A stretch of 15,338 nt of DNA from Bacteroidales bacterium. GTDB taxonomy: Bacteria > Bacteroidota > Bacteroidia > Bacteroidales > ML635J-15. The notes under the pieces are model-generated. The model was given only the letters and a program-made list of their open reading frames with translations. It did not search any database and was not told where the DNA came from. Positions 6,958 through 14,827 of the stretch are shown in pieces; positions within the stretch are counted from its first letter, which is position 1; every line of letters starts with the position of its first letter. A program made the position numbers and the translations under genes. The DNA is taken from the NCBI GenBank assembly GCA_028701945.1, contig JAQVPT010000051.1, positions 1-15,338 on the forward strand. The letters are read 5' to 3'.

Positions 6958-8763
6958 ATGAAAAAGATAATTGCATTTTTAATTTATGTTTTAGTGCCTG
7001 TGTTTTTAGTTTCGCAAAATTTGGTTTCAATAACTCCCAATAATGCAAATGCCGGACAAACATTAAATGTTACCATTACTGGTGCCGATACTCATTTTAT
7101 TCAGGGCAGTGGAACTTATGTCGATTTTGGTTTTAGTCAGGGAAGTAATACTGCTGTGATTAATTCTTTAAATATTATAAGTAATACTTCTATTCTTGCT
7201 AATATTACTGTTCCTGTAAATACTTATACGGGAGATTATAGTGTATATGTATATAACAATATTGATGGATATTTATCGCTGTATAGTGGATTCCACGTTA
7301 ATGGTATTTCACAGCCATCTTTAGTTTCAATAACTCCCAATAATGCAAATGCTGGGCAAATCTTAAATGTTACTATTACTGGTGCCGATACTCATTTTAG
7401 TGAAGGAGCTGGGACTTATATTGATTTTGGTTTTAGTCAAGGAAGTACTACTGCTATTATTAATTCTTTAGATATTATAAGTAACACTTCTATTCTTGCT
7501 AATATTACTGTTCCTTCAAATACTTATACGGGAGATTATAGTGTGTATGTATATAACAATATTGACGGATATTTATCGCTGTATAGTGGATTTCACGTTA
7601 ATGGTACAAATCCACCATCTTTAGTTTCAATAACTCCTAATAATGCAAATGCTGGACAAACCTTAAATGTTTCTATTACTGGTGCCGATACTCATTTTAG
7701 TGAAGGGGCTGGGACTTATATAGATTTTGGTTTTAGTCAAGGAAGTACTACTGCTAATATTAATTCCTTAGATATCGTAAGTAATACTTCTATTCTTGCC
7801 AATATTACTGTTCCTTCAAATATTTATACAGGAGATTATAGTGTATATGTATATAACAATATTGATGGACATTTATCGCTATATAGTGGATTCCACGTTA
7901 ATGGTATAAATCCACCATCTTTGGTTTCTATAAATCCTGATAATGCAAATGCCGGACAAACATTAAATGTTACCATTACTGGTGCCGATACTCATTTTAA
8001 CCAAGGTAGTGGGACTTATATTGATTTTGGATTTAGTCAGGGAAGCACTACTGCTGTTATTAATTCCTTAGATATCGTAAGTAATACTTCTATTCTTGCC
8101 AATATTACTGTTCCTTCAAATATTTATACAGGAGATTATAGTGTATATGTATATAACAATATTGACGGATATTTATCGCTGTATCATGGATTCCACGTTC
8201 ATGGTCTAACTCCGCCATCGTTGGTTTCAATAAACCCAAATAGTGCAGGAGCTGGGCAAACCTTAAATGTTACTATTACTGGTGTTAATACTAATTTCAG
8301 TGCGGGCAACGGAACTTATGTTGATTTTGGTTTAAGCCAGGGAAGTAGTACGGTTGTGATTAATTCCATAGATATTTTGAGTAATACTTCTATTCTTGCC
8401 AATATAACTGTTTCTTCTGAAGCTTACCTTGGATATTATGATGTATATACATATAATTATGTTGATGGATACCTTATTTTGTCAGATGGGTTTCATGTAG
8501 GAGCCAATGATGTTGAATTTTTAGAAAATGATAATTTAATATCTATTTATCCTAACCCTGCCACCGACCAAGTTTTTTTAAGTGTATCAGATTTTAGAAA
8601 TACCACAGTCAAAATATTTAATACTCAAGGGCAGTTGTGTAAAAGCCAAGCTTTGCAATCTAATCAAACAGAAATTAAAATTGCTAATCTACCAAAAGGT
8701 ATGTATCTGTTGCAAATAAAAAGTCCAACAAAAGTTGAAGTGAGAAAACTTATAAAAGAATAA
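6958..8763 (+). CDS. Secreted T9SS cargo protein with five 100-residue IPT/TIG-like repeats
   Basis: A 601-residue secreted protein. Residues 1-20 form a signal peptide (ending FLVSQ), and the first repeat begins at residue 22 with no linker. Five repeats of exactly 100 residues (22-121, 122-221, 222-321, 322-421, 422-521) share LVSI-P-N-A-AGQTLNVTITG, THF, GTYxDFG, SNTSILANITV, GDYSVYVYN and DGYLSLYSGFHV. This is the pattern of immunoglobulin-like IPT/TIG domains. The tail (about 528-601, YPNPATDQVF...GMYLLQIKSP...VRKLIKE) is a type IX secretion sorting domain (Por secretion tail), normally removed when cargo is attached to the cell surface or released. No enzyme domain is present, so an adhesin or structural surface-layer role is inferred. 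The fifth repeat is the most diverged. It lies 11 nt after the ligase-like gene and 45 nt before a second cargo gene with nearly the same tail. Confidence 0.88.
   Translation: MKKIIAFLIYVLVPVFLVSQNLVSITPNNANAGQTLNVTITGADTHFIQGSGTYVDFGFSQGSNTAVINSLNIISNTSILANITVPVNTYTGDYSVYVYNNIDGYLSLYSGFHVNGISQPSLVSITPNNANAGQILNVTITGADTHFSEGAGTYIDFGFSQGSTTAIINSLDIISNTSILANITVPSNTYTGDYSVYVYNNIDGYLSLYSGFHVNGTNPPSLVSITPNNANAGQTLNVSITGADTHFSEGAGTYIDFGFSQGSTTANINSLDIVSNTSILANITVPSNIYTGDYSVYVYNNIDGHLSLYSGFHVNGINPPSLVSINPDNANAGQTLNVTITGADTHFNQGSGTYIDFGFSQGSTTAVINSLDIVSNTSILANITVPSNIYTGDYSVYVYNNIDGYLSLYHGFHVHGLTPPSLVSINPNSAGAGQTLNVTITGVNTNFSAGNGTYVDFGLSQGSSTVVINSIDILSNTSILANITVSSEAYLGYYDVYTYNYVDGYLILSDGFHVGANDVEFLENDNLISIYPNPATDQVFLSVSDFRNTTVKIFNTQGQLCKSQALQSNQTEIKIANLPKGMYLLQIKSPTKVEVRKLIKE
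7021..8520 (+). repeat. Five tandem 300-bp repeats (coding)
   Basis: Units begin at 7021, 7321, 7621, 7921 and 8221, each exactly 300 bp with no indel. Units 1-4 are highly similar at the DNA level, while unit 5 is clearly diverged. Similarity is mosaic: in the 5' half unit 2 resembles unit 3 (SEGAGTY) and unit 1 resembles unit 4 (QGSGTY), but in the 3' half units 1-2 group together (IISNTS, NTYTGD) and units 3-4 group together (IVSNTS, NIYTGD). Roughly 108 bp are identical between 7758-7865 and 8058-8165. Confidence 0.95.
8551..8763 (+). repeat. T9SS sorting-tail module, copy 1 (copy 2 at 10123-10335)
   Basis: The 213 bp from the YPNP codons to the stop align without gaps to 10123-10335, with about 21 mismatches by eye (about 90% identity). 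Similarity decays immediately upstream and stops after the stop codon, so the duplicated block is the sorting tail and not the whole gene. Confidence 0.88.
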
Positions 8764-8808
8764 AACTTCAACATTATTATAAAATTAACTAGTTAAAACT
8801 TATATATT

Positions 8809-10335
8809 ATGAAAAAAACTATTTCGCTTTTAATTTTGTTTGTTAGCTTAGTTGGATTGAGCAATGTCTTTTCGCAAAATTTACAAGCAGTTTCTTCTTT
8901 TCAAAAGAACAAAGAAATTTTGCACATTACGAATTATCAACATGAAAAATTATTAGATTTTGATAAGCAAGTGCCTTTTAATCATATTCAGCAAACAGTC
9001 GATGCTGATGTAATAACAAAAAAGCAGTCTAAAATTGGCGGAAAAGGTGTTGTATGGAAACCAGATACTGTGGTAAACTACACAACAACCGATTTACATT
9101 CAAGACATACTTTCTCTTACAATGATAACGGAAATATATGGATTGAGTTAAAAGAACGATGGCAAAGTGATTCATGGGTAGGTGGTGTGAGAAACACTTA
9201 CACATATAATGGCAACGGAAATCTGTTAGATGAAGTATGTGAGCGATGGCAAAGCGGCGCATGGGTAGGTGATTATAGAACTACATACACCTATTATAGC
9301 AATGGAAACTTGGAGACTGAATTACATGAGTTTTGGCAAGACGATGCATGGGCGAATTTTGTTAGATTATCCCGCACATTCTATGGTAACGGATATATCT
9401 CAACCATGTTATATGAGACATGGGAAAGCGACACATGGATAAATACATCTCTATATACTTACACATATAATGATAACTGGAATCGTTCGTCTCAGTTAGT
9501 TGAACAATGGCAAAGTGGTGTATGGGTAAATGATTATAGATATACTTACACCTACGATTACAACGCAAATATCTTGAATAGTTTAGCAGAGCAGTGGGAA
9601 AGTGGTGTATGGGTAAATAATTATAAGCATACTTACACGTATTCTGGTAACGGAAGTATGCTGACTGATTTATCGGAGAATTGGCAAAGCGGGGCATGGG
9701 TAATTAATTGGATAAGTACTTACACTTATGATGATAATGGAAATAGATTGACTGAGTTAATTCAGGAATGGGAATATGGCGTATTGGCTTCTGGATATAG
9801 ATATACATATACATACGATATTGACGGAAATTTGTTAATTGTGTTATCTGAACAAGAGCAAAACGGCACATGGATGAATAATGATAGATATATTTACACA
9901 TACGATGCTAACGGAAATTCCGTAACAGGGATATTTGAGACATATCAAAGTGGGGTATGGCAGGCTAGTGAAGATAGTTATAATTTATATCTGTATTATA
10001 ATCAGAATGTTTTATCAAAGTCTTTCTCAACACATCGCTATGAAGCAAGCTTTAAGTCTTTTACCACCGACGATGTTACTAGCGTTGATAGCGTTGCAGG
10101 CGATAATAGTATTGCTGTTTATCCTAACCCTGCCATCGACCAAGTTGTTTTAAGCTTATCAGATTTTAGAAATACCACTGTCGAAATATTTAATACTCAA
10201 GGTCAGTTGTGTAAAAGTGTAAGTTTGCAATCTAACGAAACAGAAATAAACATTAGTCATCTACCAAAAGGTATGTATCTGTTACAAATAAAAAGTCCAA
10301 CAAAAATTGAAGTGAGAAAACTTATAAAAGAATAA
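8809..10335 (+). CDS. Secreted T9SS cargo protein with ten 29-residue YD/RHS-like repeats
   Basis: A 508-residue secreted protein. The signal peptide is about 1-23 (MKKTISLLILFVSLVGLSNV then FSQ). A linker of about 75 residues leads into ten consecutive 29-residue units (102-391) with the pattern YTYDxNGNxLxxLxExWQSGxWVNxYRxT, rich in Tyr, Trp, Asn and Gly. They resemble the YD repeats of RHS proteins (YTYD.NGN) but have a longer period and conserved Trp pairs. Here they would form a beta-rich stalk or carbohydrate-facing surface, which is inference. A T9SS sorting tail occupies about 435-508 (YPNPAIDQVV to VRKLIKE), almost the same as that of the preceding gene. Unit 9 replaces the first Trp with Glu, and unit 4 is the least regular. 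No RHS core-cleavage domain, toxin domain or enzyme motif is visible. It lies 45 nt after its cargo neighbour, probably in the same transcript. Confidence 0.86.
   Translation: MKKTISLLILFVSLVGLSNVFSQNLQAVSSFQKNKEILHITNYQHEKLLDFDKQVPFNHIQQTVDADVITKKQSKIGGKGVVWKPDTVVNYTTTDLHSRHTFSYNDNGNIWIELKERWQSDSWVGGVRNTYTYNGNGNLLDEVCERWQSGAWVGDYRTTYTYYSNGNLETELHEFWQDDAWANFVRLSRTFYGNGYISTMLYETWESDTWINTSLYTYTYNDNWNRSSQLVEQWQSGVWVNDYRYTYTYDYNANILNSLAEQWESGVWVNNYKHTYTYSGNGSMLTDLSENWQSGAWVINWISTYTYDDNGNRLTELIQEWEYGVLASGYRYTYTYDIDGNLLIVLSEQEQNGTWMNNDRYIYTYDANGNSVTGIFETYQSGVWQASEDSYNLYLYYNQNVLSKSFSTHRYEASFKSFTTDDVTSVDSVAGDNSIAVYPNPAIDQVVLSLSDFRNTTVEIFNTQGQLCKSVSLQSNETEINISHLPKGMYLLQIKSPTKIEVRKLIKE
9112..9981 (+). 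repeat. Ten tandem 87-bp coding repeats (29-residue units)
   Basis: The units start at 9112 and recur every 87 bp without indels up to 9981. Amino-acid conservation (TYTYD, NGN, W-QSG-W) is stronger than DNA identity, so the array is older than the 300-bp array of the preceding gene. Confidence 0.88.
10123..10335 (+). repeat. T9SS sorting-tail module, copy 2
   Basis: Gapless paralogue of 8551-8763 at a distance of 1572 bp. It encodes the same PNP...FRNTT...FNTQGQLCKS...LPKGMYLLQIKSP...EVRKLIKE framework. Confidence 0.88.
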
Positions 10336-10351
10336 AAACGGGCGATGATCT

Positions 10352-11878
10352 CTAAAATTCCTCTAATCTTTTAAAAGTTTGATAATCAGCAAGATTCCAT
10401 TCTAGAAAGTTAGTATGGCTATATCTTTTTAGGAATTTTTCCTTTTTCGCTTCAATCTCAAGTTGATAAATATATATGTCCCATAAATATGGTAGATCAA
10501 TATCAAACGGCATTATTTCGTGTTGAACTTCTTTTATCGATTCAAGCTCATCGAGAGTTTTAAGTGTATATGGAAGTGCAGAATTATTAAGTTTAGCCAT
10601 AAATCTATAATCAATAAGTGAGCGGTCGTAATGTTTAAAATTGAATTTAGCAATAAGCATGTCCCAATTTACGCATGTAGTAAGAATTAATACTGTAAAA
10701 AGTGCAAATCCGTTAACCTTCCATAAATAAAACGTGCTTTTAAGATTTAAGATTTTAATTATTATGGTAGCAAGTCCAATTACTGTTAGAAGTAAGAAAA
10801 TTAATACTGCAATTCTTTTGTAGGCAAGTCCAAAATAATTTATATACCAATAATTTCGAAGTACAACCGAAATTACCATAATAATATTTTGAGAAATCCA
10901 GATTATTGTTAGACGTTTTAACCATTTATTTTTGGAATAGAAATTTAAATTGTTTCTGAAAAAATATAAAGCTATTCCTGCCGATATAAATACAGAAAAA
11001 ACCAAAACCCATGTGCCTTCGTGGACAAATTCCTTAAAAAAACTACCATCCCAAACAAATCCAAACCAAAGGTATGAGAAATCTAAAATGTTAAAATATA
11101 AAATTAAAACATTTAGTGAGCCAAGAAGTACAATACCAGATAAATATTGAGTTTTAAGACCTGTATTCTTGAATTTTATGAAACTTTTTCGCCTTGTTCT
11201 GGAAAGGGTATCATTACCTTTTATATCCATATTATGAAGACCCAAAGGTTTTGTTTTCATATAGAGTATATTTCCTATGATCAGACCAAGAATAATCATT
11301 AGTAAGAAAATAAAATTGATATTTTCGAGAAATCTTATGATAGCGTTAAAAATCACCTCAAATTGAGCGTAGAACTTCGAGCTTGCAGAGGCATATAAAA
11401 TGATAAAGAATATTATTATCGCTGCCGGAATTATAATCAGATAAAATATTTTACTCCCACTAATATTGTTTTTTGTACTACTACTGGATGTAGCATTTGT
11501 TTTTGTGTTGTCTCCCCAGTCAAGTAAAATACTTATTTGAGAAGAAAAAATCCTGAAAAACGATTCGGTAACAGCATGGATATACGATTTGAAATTTTTA
11601 TATGATAGAATTCCGCTAAGGGTCAATAGACTAAAAATATTAATAAAAATACTCCAATTTGTATTAAGTAATACCACCATGACAGCCGACAAAAACACAC
11701 CTGCAACCGCAGATATACCTAAAATATTTAATTTTACTGGACGGTTTATATAAAACATTATTGGGACGACAATTAACTCAAAAAGAAATAGGTTAAGTCC
11801 GATATAGTTTTTGTAAAAAATTAGTGCAAAAAATATTGCCGTAGCAAGGTTGATCAAGATAATTTGCTTTTTTTTCAT
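10352..11878 (-). CDS. Polytopic membrane protein, DUF4173/DUF4153-like, function unknown
   Basis: A 508-residue integral membrane protein with roughly 11-13 hydrophobic segments from residue 7 to about 415, and a hydrophilic C-terminal tail (about 420-508, ending LADYQTFKRLEEF). The segments FVHEGTWVLVFSVFISAG, RLTIIWISQNIIMVISVVLRN, YFGLAYKRIAVLIFLLL and a following NWD are what I recall from the DUF4173/DUF4153 family common in Bacteroidota. That family has no established biochemical role, so I propose none. A charged Ser/Thr/Asn-rich loop (about 120-140, TNATSSSSTKNNIS) interrupts the membrane region. ATG at 11878 begins MKKKQIILIN just before the first helix. Its 3' end faces the T9SS cargo gene with only 16 bp between stop codons. 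It lies 187 bp downstream of the histidine kinase on the same strand, so shared transcription is possible but not shown. Confidence 0.78.
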   Translation of the reverse strand: MKKKQIILINLATAIFFALIFYKNYIGLNLFLFELIVVPIMFYINRPVKLNILGISAVAGVFLSAVMVVLLNTNWSIFINIFSLLTLSGILSYKNFKSYIHAVTESFFRIFSSQISILLDWGDNTKTNATSSSSTKNNISGSKIFYLIIIPAAIIIFFIILYASASSKFYAQFEVIFNAIIRFLENINFIFLLMIILGLIIGNILYMKTKPLGLHNMDIKGNDTLSRTRRKSFIKFKNTGLKTQYLSGIVLLGSLNVLILYFNILDFSYLWFGFVWDGSFFKEFVHEGTWVLVFSVFISAGIALYFFRNNLNFYSKNKWLKRLTIIWISQNIIMVISVVLRNYWYINYFGLAYKRIAVLIFLLLTVIGLATIIIKILNLKSTFYLWKVNGFALFTVLILTTCVNWDMLIAKFNFKHYDRSLIDYRFMAKLNNSALPYTLKTLDELESIKEVQHEIMPFDIDLPYLWDIYIYQLEIEAKKEKFLKRYSHTNFLEWNLADYQTFKRLEEF

Positions 11879-11918
11879 TGCTTTGAAGGATTTGTTCAGA
11901 ATTAATAAACTGTAAAAA

Positions 11919-11926
11919 CAAAAATA
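11919..11926 (-). promoter_or_regulatory. Candidate -7 box for the DUF4173-like gene
   Basis: On the - strand this reads TATTTTTG (TAnnTTTG), about 41 nt before the start codon. No clear -33 TTG lies at the expected distance. The rest of the 187-bp gap 11879-12065 shows no gene and no convincing terminator for the kinase. Confidence 0.35.
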
Positions 11927-12065
11927 TATTGTATTGGATGCAGGTACATTTTACTGGTTTAATTCTAATATTTCAAAATTCGCAATTGATATTTTTATTA
12001 TTTGACAATCTCTTAGATGACAGCTTTATTAACCTGTATTATGTATGCGATTAGTTTTGCAGCGA

Positions 12066-14723
12066 CTAACTAAACGAAATTATTGGAATTTTCAAATAAA
12101 AGCAACTTCCTTTTCCGATTACTGACTCCACTTCAATTTCGCCGTCAAGTATTTTCGCATAAGCCAGACAAATTGATAGCCCTAAACCTGAACCTCCAGT
12201 AAAACTAGATAATTGGTTTTCAATTTGCACAAAACGATTAAAAATTTTATTGATGTTCTCATCACTAATACCAATACCTGTATCTTTTACCCAAAACCTA
12301 ACAAAAGTATCTGATAACTGTTCGTAGCCAATTTCAACATATCCTTTTTCTGTAAATTTATTAGCATTTGTAATAAAGTTAACAAGTATTTGTTTTAATT
12401 TTATGGTATCAGAAATGCTAGTTATTGCTTTTGAAGGTATATTGGGCGATATTATAAAATCAACGTTCGATGATTTGGTAAAAAGTCCATGCATTTGTTG
12501 ATGTAGAGTCTTAATAAAACTTGAAATCTCGAAGGGTTCTGTTTTTTTTGTGATTATTCCAGCTTCAATTTTTGAGATTTCTATAATATCATCAAGTATT
12601 AATAACAATTGATTGCAGCTATTTTCTATAATCTCTATATATTCTAATTTTTCATTATTACTTACATCATCTTTAAGTAAATCCGTAAAACCTAAAATCC
12701 CGTTCATGGGGGTTCTTATTTCATGTGACAGGTTGCTAAGAAACGCCGATTTAAGTTTGTCGCTCTCTTCGGCTTTTTTTTGCGATTCTTTCAAATCCTC
12801 TATCAACACCATTCTTTCTGTTGTGTCTCTTATAAGTGTGAGAACAGTATTTTCTTTAAAATATACCATCTTAGCGTCATAATATTCTGTATTTTCTTTT
12901 ACTTGTATTTGATATTGAAAACTCGTCATATCTTTAGTCTTTAAGACTTTACTTATGTTTGCTTTTGTCAAATTTGCAACATCTTGAGGAATCATCTCTG
13001 ATATGTTTTTGTTTAAGAACTTTTCTGGTTTTTGTATCAGATGTTCCATAGAGTTCGAGTAGAAATCAATAATGTCTCCATTTTGGTCGAAAGAGAAAAG
13101 CAAATCGGGCAAGGCTGATAGCAGTGTCTCTTTATGAAGGTTTAGAGCCTCTGCTTTTGCTTTTGCTTTTAGGATGTCTTTTTCCGCTTTTTTTCTTTCT
13201 GATATGTCGTGATAAATTGATTGGTAAGTTCTGTCGGGCATCATTTTGGTGTGCATTTCAATTGGGATAATGCTTCCATCAGGTCTTAATATTTCACGTT
13301 CATTTATGATTGTTTTGCCTTTTTTTATTTTTTCAAAATCTAAAGGGCTTTTATTTAAGCTATCTTTAATAAAAAAACCATCTGAGATATGCTTACCTAT
13401 TATTTCGTTTCGTGGTCTTCCTAATAGTTTGCACATGTGAGAGATAGCTTCGGAAATAATACCTTCGTATGTGCCTATAAGAATGCCGCCAACTGCAAAA
13501 TCAATTAATTCTCTATATCTTTTTTCACTTTCGAATATTGTCTTTTCGGCTTCTTCTCTTTCTGTAATATCTCTTAAAACAGCAATAACAACTCTCTTGT
13601 CGAAATATGTTCCAGGTGCAAGTGTTACTTCTGTTGAGATTGTAGTTCCAGCTGAGTTGAGCCCCCAGAATTTGAACATTTCTCGTTTGCCGTTAAATGC
13701 CGATTTAATTTGGTTATTTATTATCTTGAAGTCGTTTTTCCCTTTGGCGTTAATGTCTATCGGTGTTTTCCCTTGTAGATAATCAGCAGAATAACCAAAT
13801 AAATCTTCTGCGGCTTTATTTACATCAATAATTTTTCCATCAATATCTTGAATAAATATTGCTTCCGATATTGAGTTTAGCATTCCTCTATATGTAACTT
13901 CTGAGAGTTTTAAAGCTTTTTCAGTTTCTTTTCTGTCTGTAATATCAGTGAAAACTGTCAATAGATAAGTTTCATTATTTTGTTTATATGGAACTGTTAT
14001 TACCTCAACATTTACAGGCGTACCCGTAACTGTTAGATAGATTTGATTTGTGAGCATTGCATGTGAAAACTCTTCAATACTTTTTGAAATTCTGTTTTTA
14101 TAGTATTGATGATAATCTGGATGTAGAAAGTCTAAAGTATTCCGTCCTATTATTGAGGTTTTTGGGTTTACTTTAAGAAGATTATGTGCATACTCATTTG
14201 CGTATAAAATAATATCGTTTTGATAAATTACAATTCCACTCGGTAAAATATCAATTAAACTACTGAATTTTAATTCACTCTCAACTAGTTTCTTTTCTTT
14301 AACTTTTTGCTCGCTTATGTTTTCGACCGTACCTTCATAAAACTGCAAATTCCCATTGTCATCAATTATGGCTTTTGCACTTTCGCGAATGTATATCTCC
14401 TCACCATTTTTTTTGAGCCATATCGCTTCTTTACCGATTATCACACGATCTCTTATCATCCTTTTTTGGAACTTTTTACGTTCTTTTATCCGTATTAATC
14501 CACCAGAATTCAAATTGTGCGATTGTAATTCTTCAAGAGATGAATATCCTAGCATCTTTACGAGCGGAGGATTTGCCAGTAAAATTTCTCCTTCAGGGTT
14601 AGTCCTATATAGACCTATTGTAGTATTGTTGTAAACATCTCTTATTCTTTGTAACTGTTCGCGTAGTAAGCTGTTCTCTTTTTCTAATTCAGAGATTTTT
14701 TCGTTTGTATTTTTATTCGACAT
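12066..14723 (-). CDS. Soluble multi-PAS sensor histidine kinase (five PAS domains)
   Basis: An 885-residue kinase with no signal peptide or membrane segment, so a cytoplasmic sensor. An N-terminal coiled coil (about 7-30) precedes five PAS/PAC units (about 30-138, 152-264, 277-389, 402-511, 534-636), several ending in the typical DITER/DISER motif. The HisKA domain carries the phospho-acceptor H667 in FLSNLSHEIRTPMNGILGF. The ATPase domain has an N-box NFITNANKF (about 782-789), G1 DTGIGI (814-819) and G2 GGSGLGLSI (about 843-851). It ends soon after with KIPIISFS, so there is no receiver or Hpt domain. Kinases of this type autophosphorylate and pass phosphate to a response regulator. None is encoded in the window, so it is an orphan here. 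The ligand cannot be predicted, as no heme- or flavin-binding motif is evident in the PAS units. The start at 14723 gives the coiled-coil N-terminus and lies 36 nt from a -7-like box. Confidence 0.93.
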   Translation of the reverse strand: MSNKNTNEKISELEKENSLLREQLQRIRDVYNNTTIGLYRTNPEGEILLANPPLVKMLGYSSLEELQSHNLNSGGLIRIKERKKFQKRMIRDRVIIGKEAIWLKKNGEEIYIRESAKAIIDDNGNLQFYEGTVENISEQKVKEKKLVESELKFSSLIDILPSGIVIYQNDIILYANEYAHNLLKVNPKTSIIGRNTLDFLHPDYHQYYKNRISKSIEEFSHAMLTNQIYLTVTGTPVNVEVITVPYKQNNETYLLTVFTDITDRKETEKALKLSEVTYRGMLNSISEAIFIQDIDGKIIDVNKAAEDLFGYSADYLQGKTPIDINAKGKNDFKIINNQIKSAFNGKREMFKFWGLNSAGTTISTEVTLAPGTYFDKRVVIAVLRDITEREEAEKTIFESEKRYRELIDFAVGGILIGTYEGIISEAISHMCKLLGRPRNEIIGKHISDGFFIKDSLNKSPLDFEKIKKGKTIINEREILRPDGSIIPIEMHTKMMPDRTYQSIYHDISERKKAEKDILKAKAKAEALNLHKETLLSALPDLLFSFDQNGDIIDFYSNSMEHLIQKPEKFLNKNISEMIPQDVANLTKANISKVLKTKDMTSFQYQIQVKENTEYYDAKMVYFKENTVLTLIRDTTERMVLIEDLKESQKKAEESDKLKSAFLSNLSHEIRTPMNGILGFTDLLKDDVSNNEKLEYIEIIENSCNQLLLILDDIIEISKIEAGIITKKTEPFEISSFIKTLHQQMHGLFTKSSNVDFIISPNIPSKAITSISDTIKLKQILVNFITNANKFTEKGYVEIGYEQLSDTFVRFWVKDTGIGISDENINKIFNRFVQIENQLSSFTGGSGLGLSICLAYAKILDGEIEVESVIGKGSCFYLKIPIISFS

Positions 14724-14758
14724 CTTGCTTTCTTTATTTTATTTTCTTCTTAATCACA

Positions 14759-14766
14759 CAAATTTA
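14759..14766 (-). promoter_or_regulatory. Candidate -7 box for the histidine kinase gene
   Basis: Read on the - strand this is TAAATTTG, an exact TAnnTTTG, 35 nt upstream of the kinase start codon. The -33 region is not clear: the closest TTG (14780-14782) is only 13 nt away. It shares the 104-bp divergent region 14724-14827 with the GH3 gene. Confidence 0.5.
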
Positions 14767-14812
14767 CATTTATTTTATTCAATTAACCTTAAGTTGTTAA
14801 AAAAGAATTTGA

Positions 14813-14820
14813 TATTTTTG
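14813..14820 (+). promoter_or_regulatory. Candidate -7 box for the GH3 gene
   Basis: TATTTTTG fits TAnnTTTG, with TTG at 14794-14796 about 16 nt upstream. The transcription start expected from it, near 14827, almost coincides with the first ATG at 14828. Confidence 0.5.
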
Positions 14821-14827
14821 TTGTATT

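Noticed and set aside
8785..8796. 12-bp palindrome TTAACTAGTTAA between the two T9SS cargo genes
   Set aside because: It is short, in very AT-rich DNA and without other supporting signals; chance is a sufficient explanation.
9029..9901. Antisense reading frames of 65-111 codons with repeated Cys/His/Tyr patterns
   Set aside because: They are the reverse-strand shadow of the 87-bp repeat array; the repeating pattern follows the sense repeats and no start signals or family matches support them.
9112..9981. CRISPR-like array
   Set aside because: The period is 87 bp, repeats are degenerate, the frame is open throughout and conservation is at amino-acid level; there are no constant direct repeats with unique spacers and no cas genes.
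8809..10335. RHS toxin or polymorphic toxin
   Set aside because: There is no RHS core self-cleavage motif, no variable C-terminal toxin domain and no immunity gene; the protein ends in a T9SS sorting tail.
12066..12200. Hybrid histidine kinase with a C-terminal receiver
   Set aside because: The protein stops shortly after the G2 region of the ATPase domain; no receiver-type Asp/Lys framework is present.
12613..13782. Plus-strand reading frames inside the kinase gene
   Set aside because: They lie wholly within the kinase, whose domains are continuous and intact; they have no recognisable product.
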